From contig JALVVO010000170.1 of assembly GCA_027023345.1 (NCBI GenBank), positions 1-9,661 of the forward strand: a DNA stretch of 9,661 bases. The letters are read 5' to 3'. This DNA is from Thermaceae bacterium (lineage in GTDB: Bacteria; Deinococcota; Deinococci; Deinococcales; Marinithermaceae). The notes beneath the pieces were generated by a model. It had not been told where the DNA came from and ran no database searches. It worked only from the letters and a program-made list of their open reading frames with translations. Shown here one piece after another: positions 1 through 5,966 of the stretch. The position numbers and the translations under genes were made by a program. Each line of letters starts with the position of its first letter. Position 1 is the stretch's first letter.

Positions 1-608
1 GCCGCCGCCGGCTGCTCAGGGTGGGCCGGCTGGGCAAGGAAAAAAGCCTCGACGTCGCCCTCGCCGCCTTCGCCGAGATCGCCCGAGCGCTCGACGCCCA
101 CTGGGTCCTGGTGGGCGAGGGGCCCGAGCGGGAACGCCTCGAGGCTTTGGCGGAGGAGCTCGGGGTGCGGGATCGCGTCACCTTCGCCGGCGCCGTGCCC
201 TACGAGCAGGTCGGCGGCTACTACCGGGCCGCCGAGCTCTTCCTCTTCTCGAGCGAGACCGAGACCCAGGGCCTCGTGCTCTGGGAGGCCCAGGCGATGG
301 GCCTCCCGGTGGTGGCGGTCGCCGCCGGCGGAGCGGTGGAGAGCGTGGCCCCGGATCAAAGCGGCTACCTGGTGCCGCCGGGGGACCCGGCGGCCCTCGC
401 CCGCGCCGCCCTGCTCTTGCTCTCCGACCCCGACCGGCGCCGCCGGCTCGCCGAGGGCGCTCGCCGGTTCGCCGAACGCCGCAGCGCCCCCCGGATCGCC
501 GAGGAGATGGTCGCCGCCTACGAGGAGGCCGAGGCGATCTTCCGGAGCGAGCCGAGAAAGCTCATCTTCAGCTTTCCCACGCTGAAGCGCGAGGACGAGC
601 ACGTATAA
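1..608 (+). CDS. GT4-family glycosyltransferase, C-terminal part (5' end outside window)
   Basis: The frame is open from the left edge (first whole codon at 3-5) and ends at TAA 606-608. About 201 residues are visible; complete GT4 enzymes are about 380, so the N-terminal acceptor-binding Rossmann domain is missing. What remains is the nucleotide-sugar-binding GT-B domain. It opens with LLRVGRLGKEKSLD (the usual 'GRL..EKG' strand-loop), then VLVGEGPERERL, VTFAGAVPYEQV and SSETETQGLVLWEAQAMGLPVV. The last holds the EX7E motif, with glutamates encoded at 261-263 and 285-287. The ETETQGLVL(L/W)EA wording is typical of the GT4 branch that includes diacylglycerol glucosyltransferases and phosphatidylinositol mannosyltransferases, so a lipid acceptor is plausible but not shown. 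The GTG at 21 lies inside the domain and is not a real start. The stop codon lies inside the -10 box of the next gene. Confidence 0.9.
   Translation, partial: RRRLLRVGRLGKEKSLDVALAAFAEIARALDAHWVLVGEGPERERLEALAEELGVRDRVTFAGAVPYEQVGGYYRAAELFLFSSETETQGLVLWEAQAMGLPVVAVAAGGAVESVAPDQSGYLVPPGDPAALARAALLLLSDPDRRRRLAEGARRFAERRSAPRIAEEMVAAYEEAEAIFRSEPRKLIFSFPTLKREDEHV
566..587. repeat. 7-bp inverted repeat at the GT2 promoter -35 region
   Basis: CTTCAGC (566-572) and GCTGAAG (581-587) are perfect inverted copies separated by 8 nt. They sit in the last codons of the GT4 gene and cover the -35 position of the promoter at 604-609. The repeat could be a dimer-binding operator or a weak mRNA hairpin, or it could be chance within coding sequence. 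Confidence 0.35.
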
Positions 609-609
609 T
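582..609 (+). promoter_or_regulatory. Candidate internal promoter for GT2 gene (consensus -10 TATAAT)
   Basis: TATAAT at 604-609 is a perfect sigma-70/SigA -10 box and is striking in such GC-rich DNA. CTGAAG at 582-587, 16 bp upstream, is a weak -35 (3 of 6). With the last T at -7, transcription would begin near 616, leaving about 4 nt before ATG 620. No Shine-Dalgarno sequence precedes that ATG, which agrees with near-leaderless initiation, common in Thermus and Deinococcus. The TAA stop of the upstream gene is embedded in the box. Confidence 0.6.
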
Positions 610-619
610 CCCTTCCGGC

Positions 620-1327
620 ATGCCGCGCGTCTCGGTGGTCGTTCCCGCTCGCAATGAGGAGGCGTACCTCGGCCGCTGCCTCGACGCACTTCTTCGCCAG
701 GACCCGCCGCCCGACGAGATCATCGTGGTGGACAACGGGTCCAAGGACCGTACCGCGGAGATCGCCGAGCAGATGGGGGTCTGGGTCGTCCGCGAGCCCA
801 CCCCCGGGGTGCACCACGCCCGGCAAGCCGGGCTCAAGGCGGCAAGGTACGAGGTCGTGGCCCAGACCGACGCCGACACCCGGGTCCTCCCGGGCTGGAT
901 CGCGGCCATCCGGCGAGGGTTCGCCGACCCCCAAACGGTGGCCACCTACGGCCCCATCGAGCTGGACGAGGACGCGCCAACCCTTGACCGCTGGCTGGCC
1001 CGCCACGCCTTTCCGCTTTTCCTAAGGTTAAGCGCTCTTCTGGGCCAGCCCAACGCGTCCGGCGCCAACCACGCGGTACGGCGCGAAGCCGCGCTCGCGG
1101 TCGGAGGCTACGATCGCCCCTTCGCCGAGGACGTTCACCTGGCGAAAAAGCTACTCAGGCGCGGCCGCGTCCGCTACCTCCCGGACCAAAGGGTTGTCAC
1201 CTCGGGGCGCCGGCTGGCATGGGGAAGGTGGAAGATGTACGGAGTGCACACGAAGAACGTTCTGGCACGCATCCTGGGACGCCCCGAGGACTACGGCCCC
1301 GACTACTTCGCCGACCGGGAGCGCTAG
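620..1327 (+). CDS. GT2-family glycosyltransferase
   Basis: This 235-residue protein has a single GT-A domain and no convincing membrane segment, so it probably works at the cytoplasmic membrane face. The N-terminus VSVVVPARNEEAYLGRCLDAL and IIVVDNGSKDRT (34-45) form the nucleotide-sugar site. DAD at 84-86, in QTDADTRVLPGW, is the metal-binding DXD. Further on, the NASGANHAVRREA segment and FAEDVHLAKKL (ED at 170-171, the probable catalytic base region) precede RVRYLPDQRVVTSGRR. This is a complete, short GT2 of the dolichyl-phosphate-mannose-synthase-like type; donor and acceptor cannot be read from sequence. Start ATG 620 fits the GT-A N-terminus and lies 10 bp after a TATAAT box without a Shine-Dalgarno. 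The stop TAG directly abuts the ATG of the MFS gene. It probably adds a sugar to the product of the upstream GT4. Confidence 0.9.
   Translation: MPRVSVVVPARNEEAYLGRCLDALLRQDPPPDEIIVVDNGSKDRTAEIAEQMGVWVVREPTPGVHHARQAGLKAARYEVVAQTDADTRVLPGWIAAIRRGFADPQTVATYGPIELDEDAPTLDRWLARHAFPLFLRLSALLGQPNASGANHAVRREAALAVGGYDRPFAEDVHLAKKLLRRGRVRYLPDQRVVTSGRRLAWGRWKMYGVHTKNVLARILGRPEDYGPDYFADRER
1317..1321 (+). promoter_or_regulatory. Ribosome binding site for the MFS gene
   Basis: GGGAG lies inside the last GT2 codons, 6 nt before ATG 1328. With zero bases between the two genes it indicates translational coupling rather than a separate promoter. Confidence 0.5.
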
Positions 1328-2482
1328 ATGCTCCCCTGGCGTCGGCCCGGCCTGGTACTCCGGTTGGTGGGGGTCCTGGCCCTCACCGAGATGCTCCGGA
1401 GCGCCTTCTTCGTGGGTTTCTTCCCCCTCTTCGCCCAGGAGCAGCTGGGGCTTGGGGCGTCGCTCGTCGGCCTCGTGACCTCGGTCCACTACTTCACCGA
1501 CGCCTTCGCCAAGAGCGCAGGGGGATGGCTCTCGGAACGCCTGCGGCTGGGGGCGGTGCTCTTGGCGTCGGGAGCGACCGCCTTGCTGGCAGTGCTCGTC
1601 CTTCCCCACGGGTCGCTCCTCGGGATGATCCTCCTGGCGGCCGCCTGGGGGGTCTTCACCAGCCCCCTATGGCCGGCGACGCTAACCTTCGTCAGCCGGG
1701 ATAGCCGCGAGGGCTTCGAGGCCCGGGGGGTGACCTCGGCCACCGCGCTGATCGGCCCCCTCCTCGGCCTCGCCATGCTGGCCACGGGCTACCTGGCGCA
1801 AAGCTCCCCCGAGCTCGCCTACCGGGCCGTCCTGGCGCTCGCCGTCCTCCTCTTCGCGTTGTCGCTGAGCCTGGTCACGCTACGAAACCCGGCGCCGAGG
1901 CCCAGCAAGAAGCCGTACGACTGGCGGAAGCTCTACGCGCTCCTCCCCGCCGCCTTCGTGCAGACCCTCTCCACCGGCGTGCTCGCGCCGGTGCTCTTCC
2001 TCTTCGTCGCCCGGGTGAACCTCACCCTACCCCGGCTCGCCTTCCTGATCGCGGCGGGCGCGGGCGCCGCGCTCCTCGTCTTCTGGCGCGCGGCGCGGCG
2101 GGCGGACGAGGGCGAGCCCCGGCGGCTGCTCGTCCCCGGCCTCTTCCTCGCCGCCCTTGGTTTTGCGCTGGTGGGGGTGCTGCCGCTCATCTTCGGCCCC
2201 GCGCTTTGGGCCCTGGGGCTCGCCGGGGTCCTCGTCGGCACGGGCTTCGGCCTCTTCTTCCCCGGCTGGAACGGACTGGTGGTGAAAAGCCTGCCCGACG
2301 CCGATCGCGCCGCCGCTTGGGGCGTGATCATGACCCTCGAGGCCCTGGGCTACGCCGTCGGCCCCGCGATCGGCGGCGTCACCTGGGACCTCCTCGGCCC
2401 CTGGGGTCCGTTCGCCACCGGCGGTATGCTGATGGCCCTGGTAGGGGGGTACTACCTTTGGCAGCTTGGGAAGCAGCCCTAG
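1328..2482 (+). CDS. Major facilitator superfamily transporter
   Basis: This 384-residue integral membrane protein has about 12 hydrophobic segments. The N-terminal half runs to about 185. A basic cytoplasmic loop (RNPAPRPSKKPYDWRK, 186-201) then leads into the second half. The loop after the second helix carries a motif-A-like GGWLSERLRLGAVLL (65-79); the matching loop in the second half is RRADEGEPRR (257-266). The length is slightly short for MFS (about 400). Substrate cannot be read from sequence. Its place between glycosyltransferases and a glycan deacetylase suggests export or flipping of a glycolipid or sugar conjugate, in the manner of LtaA-like MFS lipid transporters, but that is inference. 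It starts immediately after the GT2 stop and its last 25 bp overlap the proposed TTG start of the deacetylase, so the three genes look translationally coupled. Confidence 0.9.
   Translation: MLPWRRPGLVLRLVGVLALTEMLRSAFFVGFFPLFAQEQLGLGASLVGLVTSVHYFTDAFAKSAGGWLSERLRLGAVLLASGATALLAVLVLPHGSLLGMILLAAAWGVFTSPLWPATLTFVSRDSREGFEARGVTSATALIGPLLGLAMLATGYLAQSSPELAYRAVLALAVLLFALSLSLVTLRNPAPRPSKKPYDWRKLYALLPAAFVQTLSTGVLAPVLFLFVARVNLTLPRLAFLIAAGAGAALLVFWRAARRADEGEPRRLLVPGLFLAALGFALVGVLPLIFGPALWALGLAGVLVGTGFGLFFPGWNGLVVKSLPDADRAAAWGVIMTLEALGYAVGPAIGGVTWDLLGPWGPFATGGMLMALVGGYYLWQLGKQP
2443..2449 (+). promoter_or_regulatory. Ribosome binding site deciding the TTG start of the deacetylase
   Basis: AGGGGGG lies 8 nt before TTG 2458, within the last codons of the MFS gene. 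It supports TTG 2458 over the next in-frame ATG (2530), which would cut off the hydrophobic N-terminal segment. Confidence 0.5.
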
Positions 2483-3606
2483 CCGCGCTCCTCGCTCTCT
2501 ACGGCGCGAGCGACCTGCTCTTTCGCTGGATGGGGGTGGGGGCGCTGGCCCACGGACCCCGGAACAAGGCGCGGGTCGCGCTCACCTTCGACGACGGCCC
2601 CGACCCCGAGACCACCCCCGGCTTGCTCGAGGCGCTCGAGGAGCTCGAGCTCCGAGCTACCTTCTTCCTCACCGGCCGGCGGGCCCGTCGGCACCCCGAG
2701 CTCGTCGAGGCGATCCGCCAAGCGGGCCACGAACTCGCCTCCCACGGCCTTTTCCACCGCCCCGCCTTCCTGATGGCGCCCTGGACCGAGTGGGTGCACA
2801 CCGCCTACGACCCCGGCGGCCTCCCCCTCTACCGGCCGCCCCACGGCGCGCACTCGCCCCTCACCCGGGTTTTTGCCCGCACGCTCGGAAAGCGGGTCGC
2901 GCTATGGGACCTCGAGTCCAAGGACTGGACCCGCCTCGAGGACGAGGCCCTGGCGGACCGCCTCCTGGAGCTCGTCCAGCCGGGCTCGGTCGTCCTCTTC
3001 CACGACCTTGCGCGCACGCCGGGGTTGCTCTACCGGGTCGTCCCCGAACTCCGGGCAATGGGGTTCGAGCTCGTCCCCATGGGCGAGCTGGACCTCCGGC
3101 CGCTTTCCTTCAAGGAGGGGTTGATCCGCGCCCTCCAGGGTTTCGACGAGCGCTACGACCGGGCCCACGGCATCCGGCGCTGCCGCCGGAGCGCGGACAA
3201 CCTCTTCCGCTGCGCGAAGGCGCCGCTCCCCGCTGACGTGCCCGGCCTGAGCAAGGGGACGGTGGGCCTCGAACTCCACTTCGACAGCCGCCGGGTGGCC
3301 GCGAAGAGCCCCCTCGCCATCGTCAAGGCCTTGAAGCGCGACCTCGCCGGGGCCGCCGAGCGGGTCAAGGCCGACCCCGAGATCCAGGTCGTCTTCGCCG
3401 TCACCCCCCTGGTCGAGGGCGCCAAGGAACTGCTCGGTTTTAAGCTTTTTGACCTGCCCAAAGGCCGCTCGCTGGTGGACGCCCTGAGCCGGCGCTTCTT
3501 CGACTGGCTTTACCGCGACCCCCGCTACCCCCCGAAGCCGAGCTACGCGGTCAAGCTGATCTACCTGGCGCGCGAGGACTTTCTCAAGAAATACGGCGGG
3601 CCCTGA
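2458..3606 (+). CDS. NodB-type polysaccharide deacetylase with C-terminal YkoP-like domain
   Basis: I place the start at TTG 2458, giving 382 residues: it follows a purine-rich RBS and includes the hydrophobic N-terminal anchor (about 5-23, ALAALLALYGASDLLF). The frame stays open upstream as a shadow of the MFS gene. The NodB domain (about 38-215) has motif 1 TFDDGP (D45 base, D46 metal ligand), motif 2 SHGLFH (H96 and H100; Gly replaces the usual Ser/Thr after the first His), motif 3 RPPHG (126-130), motif 4 DLESKDW (151-157) and motif 5 LFHD (H182). The motif 2-3 spacing is short. Residues 220-382 form a second domain, with VGLELHFDSRRV and VVFAVTPLVEGAKELLGFKLF resembling YkoP of Bacillus, whose function is unknown. 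The expected role is de-N-acetylation of an amino sugar. Its 3' end overlaps convergent mnmD by 23 bp. The family call is sure, the substrate is not. Confidence 0.88.
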   Translation: MAAWEAALAALLALYGASDLLFRWMGVGALAHGPRNKARVALTFDDGPDPETTPGLLEALEELELRATFFLTGRRARRHPELVEAIRQAGHELASHGLFHRPAFLMAPWTEWVHTAYDPGGLPLYRPPHGAHSPLTRVFARTLGKRVALWDLESKDWTRLEDEALADRLLELVQPGSVVLFHDLARTPGLLYRVVPELRAMGFELVPMGELDLRPLSFKEGLIRALQGFDERYDRAHGIRRCRRSADNLFRCAKAPLPADVPGLSKGTVGLELHFDSRRVAAKSPLAIVKALKRDLAGAAERVKADPEIQVVFAVTPLVEGAKELLGFKLFDLPKGRSLVDALSRRFFDWLYRDPRYPPKPSYAVKLIYLAREDFLKKYGGP

Positions 3607-4237
3607 GCCACTCCCGCTTGCCGAGCTCGCCGGGGACCCGCTCCACCGCGAACCCGAGCGCCTCGAGGTTCCGGCGAACCCAGCCGGCCACCGCGTAGCT
3701 TAAAAGCACCCCGCCGGGACGAAGGCCGTCCTTGGCCCGGGCGAGGCCCGCGAGCGACCAGGCGGCGGGGTTCGCCCGCGGGCTGAAGGGATCGTAGTAG
3801 ACGGCGTCGGCCCAGCCCTCGGGCAGGCGGGCGTGCTCGACGCGGACGAAGCGGAGCTCGAGCACGAACCCCTCGCCGGCGACGACGAAGTCCCGCCCCC
3901 GCTCCCAGGCGGCGAGCAGGGGCTCGTGCGCGTCGGGGGCGAGGCGGCAGCGCGCGAGCGCCTCGGCGAGCAGCTCCGGCGCCACCGGCTCGGGCTCGAG
4001 CCCGATGAAGAAAAGGAGCCCGCCTTCCGAGCGAACGGCCTCGAGGCTCGCGAGGAAGTTGAGGCCGAGGCCAAAGCCGACCTCGACGACGCGGGCCTCG
4101 CTCCGGCCCGAAAGGCCGGCAAGACGGACGAAGAGCCGCTCGGCCTGGGCGCGCGCCCCCTCCCTCGGGTGGTAGGCCTCCCGGTAGCGCTCGGAGTAGA
4201 GGGTCGGGCTCCCGTCAGCGGTCTCCACCGGGTGCAC
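3584..4237 (-). CDS. mnmD: MnmD-type tRNA mnm5(s2)U34 methyltransferase (DUF752 family)
   Basis: This 217-residue SAM-dependent Rossmann methyltransferase is predicted to add the last methyl group to 5-aminomethyl-(2-thio)uridine at tRNA wobble position 34. The N-terminus DGSPTLYSERYREAYHPREGA (9-29) matches the family's 'DGSPTL.S..Y.E.YHS..GA' signature. EVGFGLGLNFL (52-62) is the SAM-binding loop, followed by DPFSPRANPAAW (149-160; usually DAF.P..NP.LW), LSYAVAGWVRRNLEALGF (179-196) and a terminal PGELGKREW (203-210). The FAD oxidase half of enterobacterial MnmC is absent, as in standalone MnmD proteins. Start GTG 4237 sits exactly where transcription would begin from the TAGACT box at 4244-4249, implying a leaderless mRNA. 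It is divergent to the oxidoreductase gene 22 bp away, and its stop lies within the deacetylase gene. Not to be confused with MnmM, an unrelated enzyme for the same step. Confidence 0.85.
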   Translation of the reverse strand: MHPVETADGSPTLYSERYREAYHPREGARAQAERLFVRLAGLSGRSEARVVEVGFGLGLNFLASLEAVRSEGGLLFFIGLEPEPVAPELLAEALARCRLAPDAHEPLLAAWERGRDFVVAGEGFVLELRFVRVEHARLPEGWADAVYYDPFSPRANPAAWSLAGLARAKDGLRPGGVLLSYAVAGWVRRNLEALGFAVERVPGELGKREWLRARRIS

Positions 4238-4243
4238 GCCGCG

Positions 4244-4249
4244 AGTCTA
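4244..4249 (-). promoter_or_regulatory. -10 box of mnmD (leaderless)
   Basis: Read on the minus strand this is TAGACT (4 of 6 to TATAAT, fitting TANNNT). Its last T is at -7 if transcription starts at 4237, the G of the GTG start codon. No good -35 is visible at 16-18 bp. It shares 2 bp with the -10 box of the opposite gene. Confidence 0.5.
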
Positions 4250-4253
4250 CAAT
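4248..4253 (+). promoter_or_regulatory. -10 box of the AFOR-family gene (leaderless)
   Basis: TACAAT matches the -10 consensus at 5 of 6. With its last T at -7, transcription starts at 4260, the A of the ATG, so the mRNA would be leaderless. The best -35 is poor (TCCACC at 4224-4229, 3 of 6), suggesting a weak or activator-dependent promoter. It overlaps the mnmD -10 box. Confidence 0.55.
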
Positions 4254-4270
4254 GGGGGCATGCCCCGTTG
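4250..4270. repeat. Palindrome across the AFOR-gene start codon (candidate operator)
   Basis: GGGGCATGCCCC (4255-4266) is a perfect 12-bp palindrome that contains the ATG. Flanking CAA (4250-4252) and TTG (4268-4270) extend the symmetry, with one unpaired base of asymmetry. Lying directly on the predicted transcription start, it is placed to act as a repressor site; it would not fold in a leaderless transcript, because its left arm is not transcribed. Confidence 0.35.
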
Positions 4271-5966
4271 GTTGGACGTGCACCTGCCCGAGCGGCGCGT
4301 GGACGAACGCCCCTGGCCCAAGGAGGAGGTCTGGCGGGCGGGGCGGTACCGCACCGTGCGCACCCTTTTGGACCTCGGAGTACCCCGGGTGGACCCGCTC
4401 GCCGAGGAAAACCCCCTCGTCTTCGTCGCCGGGCCCCTGGCCGGCACCACCTTCTCCAACGCCAACCGGCTCTCGGTGGGGGCGAAAAGCCCGCTGACCG
4501 GCGGGGTCAAGGAGTCGAACTCCGGGGGAACCCTGGCCTTCGCCATGGGGCAGTGGGAAATCGCCGGGTTCACCCTTCATGGCCGGGCCCCGGACTGGGT
4601 CGTGCTCGTGATCGGCGAGAAGGGCGTCCGCTTCCTGGACGGCCGCGAGTTTTTGGGGCAGGGCACCCACGCCACCGTCGCCGAGCTTCGCCGCCGCTTC
4701 CCGAAGAGCGCGGTGGCGGCGATCGGGCCCGTGGGCGAGTACCAGGGCCTCCTCGCCGGCATCAGCATCACCGACACCGACGGCCTCCCCGGGCGCATCG
4801 CCGGGCGCGGGGGTCTAGGCGCGGTCATGGGCACAAAAAGGGTGAAGGCCATCGTCATCGAAAACCCGGGGACGCCCCCCCGGGAGAAGAAGAAGTTTTT
4901 TGACGAGCTCCGGGCCTACGGCAAGCTGCTCCGGGAAAACCCGGTCACCGGCGACTACTACCCCAAGCTCGGCACCGCCGGCATGGCCGACTACCAGAAC
5001 GTCGCCGGCGGCCTGCCGGTCAAGAACTTCCGCTACGGACGCCTCACCGAGGGGCCGGTCCCGATCGGCGGCGAGGCCCTTCGCGAGCGGATCCTAGAGC
5101 GAAACGGCCAGGGCACCCCCACCCACGCCTGCATGCCCGGCTGCATCATCCGTTGCTCGAACCGCTATCCGGACGCCGAAGGGCGGCTCCTCGTGAGCCC
5201 GCTGGAGTACGAGACCCTCGGCCTGGTGGGCGCGAACTGCGGTCTCGACGAGCTCGACGCCGTCGCCCGCCTCAACCGCGAGGCCAACGACCTGGGCGTG
5301 GACACGATCGAGCTCGGCGCCACCCTCGGGGTGGCGATGGACGCGGGGCTCGCCGAGTGGGGCGACCTCGACTGGATGCTCGGTATCACCGAGGCGCTTC
5401 GCCAGGGCAGCCCCGAGGGTCGCCGCTTCGCCCAGGGCGCCTACCGGCTGGGGCAGGCGCTCGGCCACCCCCGCGTCCCCACCGTGCGCAAGCAGGCGAT
5501 CAGCGCCTACGACCCCCGGGTGGTCGAGGGCACCGGGGTCACCTACATGACCAGCCAGCAAGGGGCCGACCACACCACCGGCAACCCCGCCCGAGTCGAG
5601 ACCTTCGAGATGAGCCTCGACGAGGTGATGAGGCTCTCCTTCGACTACCAGGTAAAAAGCGCCGCCCTCGACGCGCTCGGGCTCTGCTACATGTCGGCGG
5701 CGGTGGCCGAGGAGGCGGTCCCCCTGGTGGCCGAGGCCATCGCCGACCGCCACGACGTGCGCCTACCCGAGAACTACTTCGCCGAGCTGGGGCGGGAGGT
5801 GCTCCGCCTCGAGCTCGCCTTCAACCGCGCCGCCGGCCTGCCCGAGGTCGAGCCCTTGCCGCGATTCTTCTACGACGAGCCGCTGCCGCCGACGCACAGC
5901 CGGGCCCGGCTCGCTCCCGAGGCGGTGGGGGCGTTCTGGCGCCGCTTCCTAGAAGGCCGAGGATGA
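4260..5966 (+). CDS. Aldehyde:ferredoxin oxidoreductase family tungstoenzyme
   Basis: This 568-residue protein covers both AFOR_N and AFOR_C regions and is slightly shorter than the usual 600-630. The family uses a tungsten bis-pyranopterin and one [4Fe-4S] cluster to oxidise aldehydes to acids, or the reverse, with ferredoxin. Visible marks: GPLAGTTFSNANRLSV (58-73), the pterin-contacting AGRGGLGAVMGTKRVKAIVI (181-200), cluster ligands C291, C295 and C299 in HACMPGCIIRC with a fourth at C476 in DALGLC, EYET (316-319) near the metal, NDLGVDTIELG, and SAYDPR...GTGVTYMTSQQGADHTTGNP (415-442). First-cluster spacing is C-X3-C-X3-C, not C-X2-C-X3-C as in the Pyrococcus enzyme. No signal peptide, so cytoplasmic. 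No MoaD-like, ferredoxin or cofactor gene is adjacent, so the substrate is unknown. ATG 4260 lies 6 bp after a TACAAT box. The last 146 bp overlap convergent lnt. Confidence 0.92.
   Translation: MPRWLDVHLPERRVDERPWPKEEVWRAGRYRTVRTLLDLGVPRVDPLAEENPLVFVAGPLAGTTFSNANRLSVGAKSPLTGGVKESNSGGTLAFAMGQWEIAGFTLHGRAPDWVVLVIGEKGVRFLDGREFLGQGTHATVAELRRRFPKSAVAAIGPVGEYQGLLAGISITDTDGLPGRIAGRGGLGAVMGTKRVKAIVIENPGTPPREKKKFFDELRAYGKLLRENPVTGDYYPKLGTAGMADYQNVAGGLPVKNFRYGRLTEGPVPIGGEALRERILERNGQGTPTHACMPGCIIRCSNRYPDAEGRLLVSPLEYETLGLVGANCGLDELDAVARLNREANDLGVDTIELGATLGVAMDAGLAEWGDLDWMLGITEALRQGSPEGRRFAQGAYRLGQALGHPRVPTVRKQAISAYDPRVVEGTGVTYMTSQQGADHTTGNPARVETFEMSLDEVMRLSFDYQVKSAALDALGLCYMSAAVAEEAVPLVAEAIADRHDVRLPENYFAELGREVLRLELAFNRAAGLPEVEPLPRFFYDEPLPPTHSRARLAPEAVGAFWRRFLEGRG

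Noticed and set aside
2206..2457. Upstream extension of the deacetylase frame to an earlier start
   Set aside because: This part is an out-of-frame Arg/Gly-rich reading of the MFS gene; the hydrophobic anchor and RBS place the start at 2458.
2640..2653. 14-bp perfect palindrome GGAGCTCGAGCTCC
   Set aside because: It is produced by a Glu-Leu-Glu-Leu codon run with preferred GAG and CTC codons inside the NodB domain; CTCGAG hexamers recur throughout for the same reason.
3833..4903. Long plus-strand open frame (356 codons) antisense to mnmD and running into the AFOR gene
   Set aside because: It mirrors a high-GC third-position bias on the opposite strand, is Gly/Arg/Glu-rich without any recognisable domain, and overlaps two well-supported genes.
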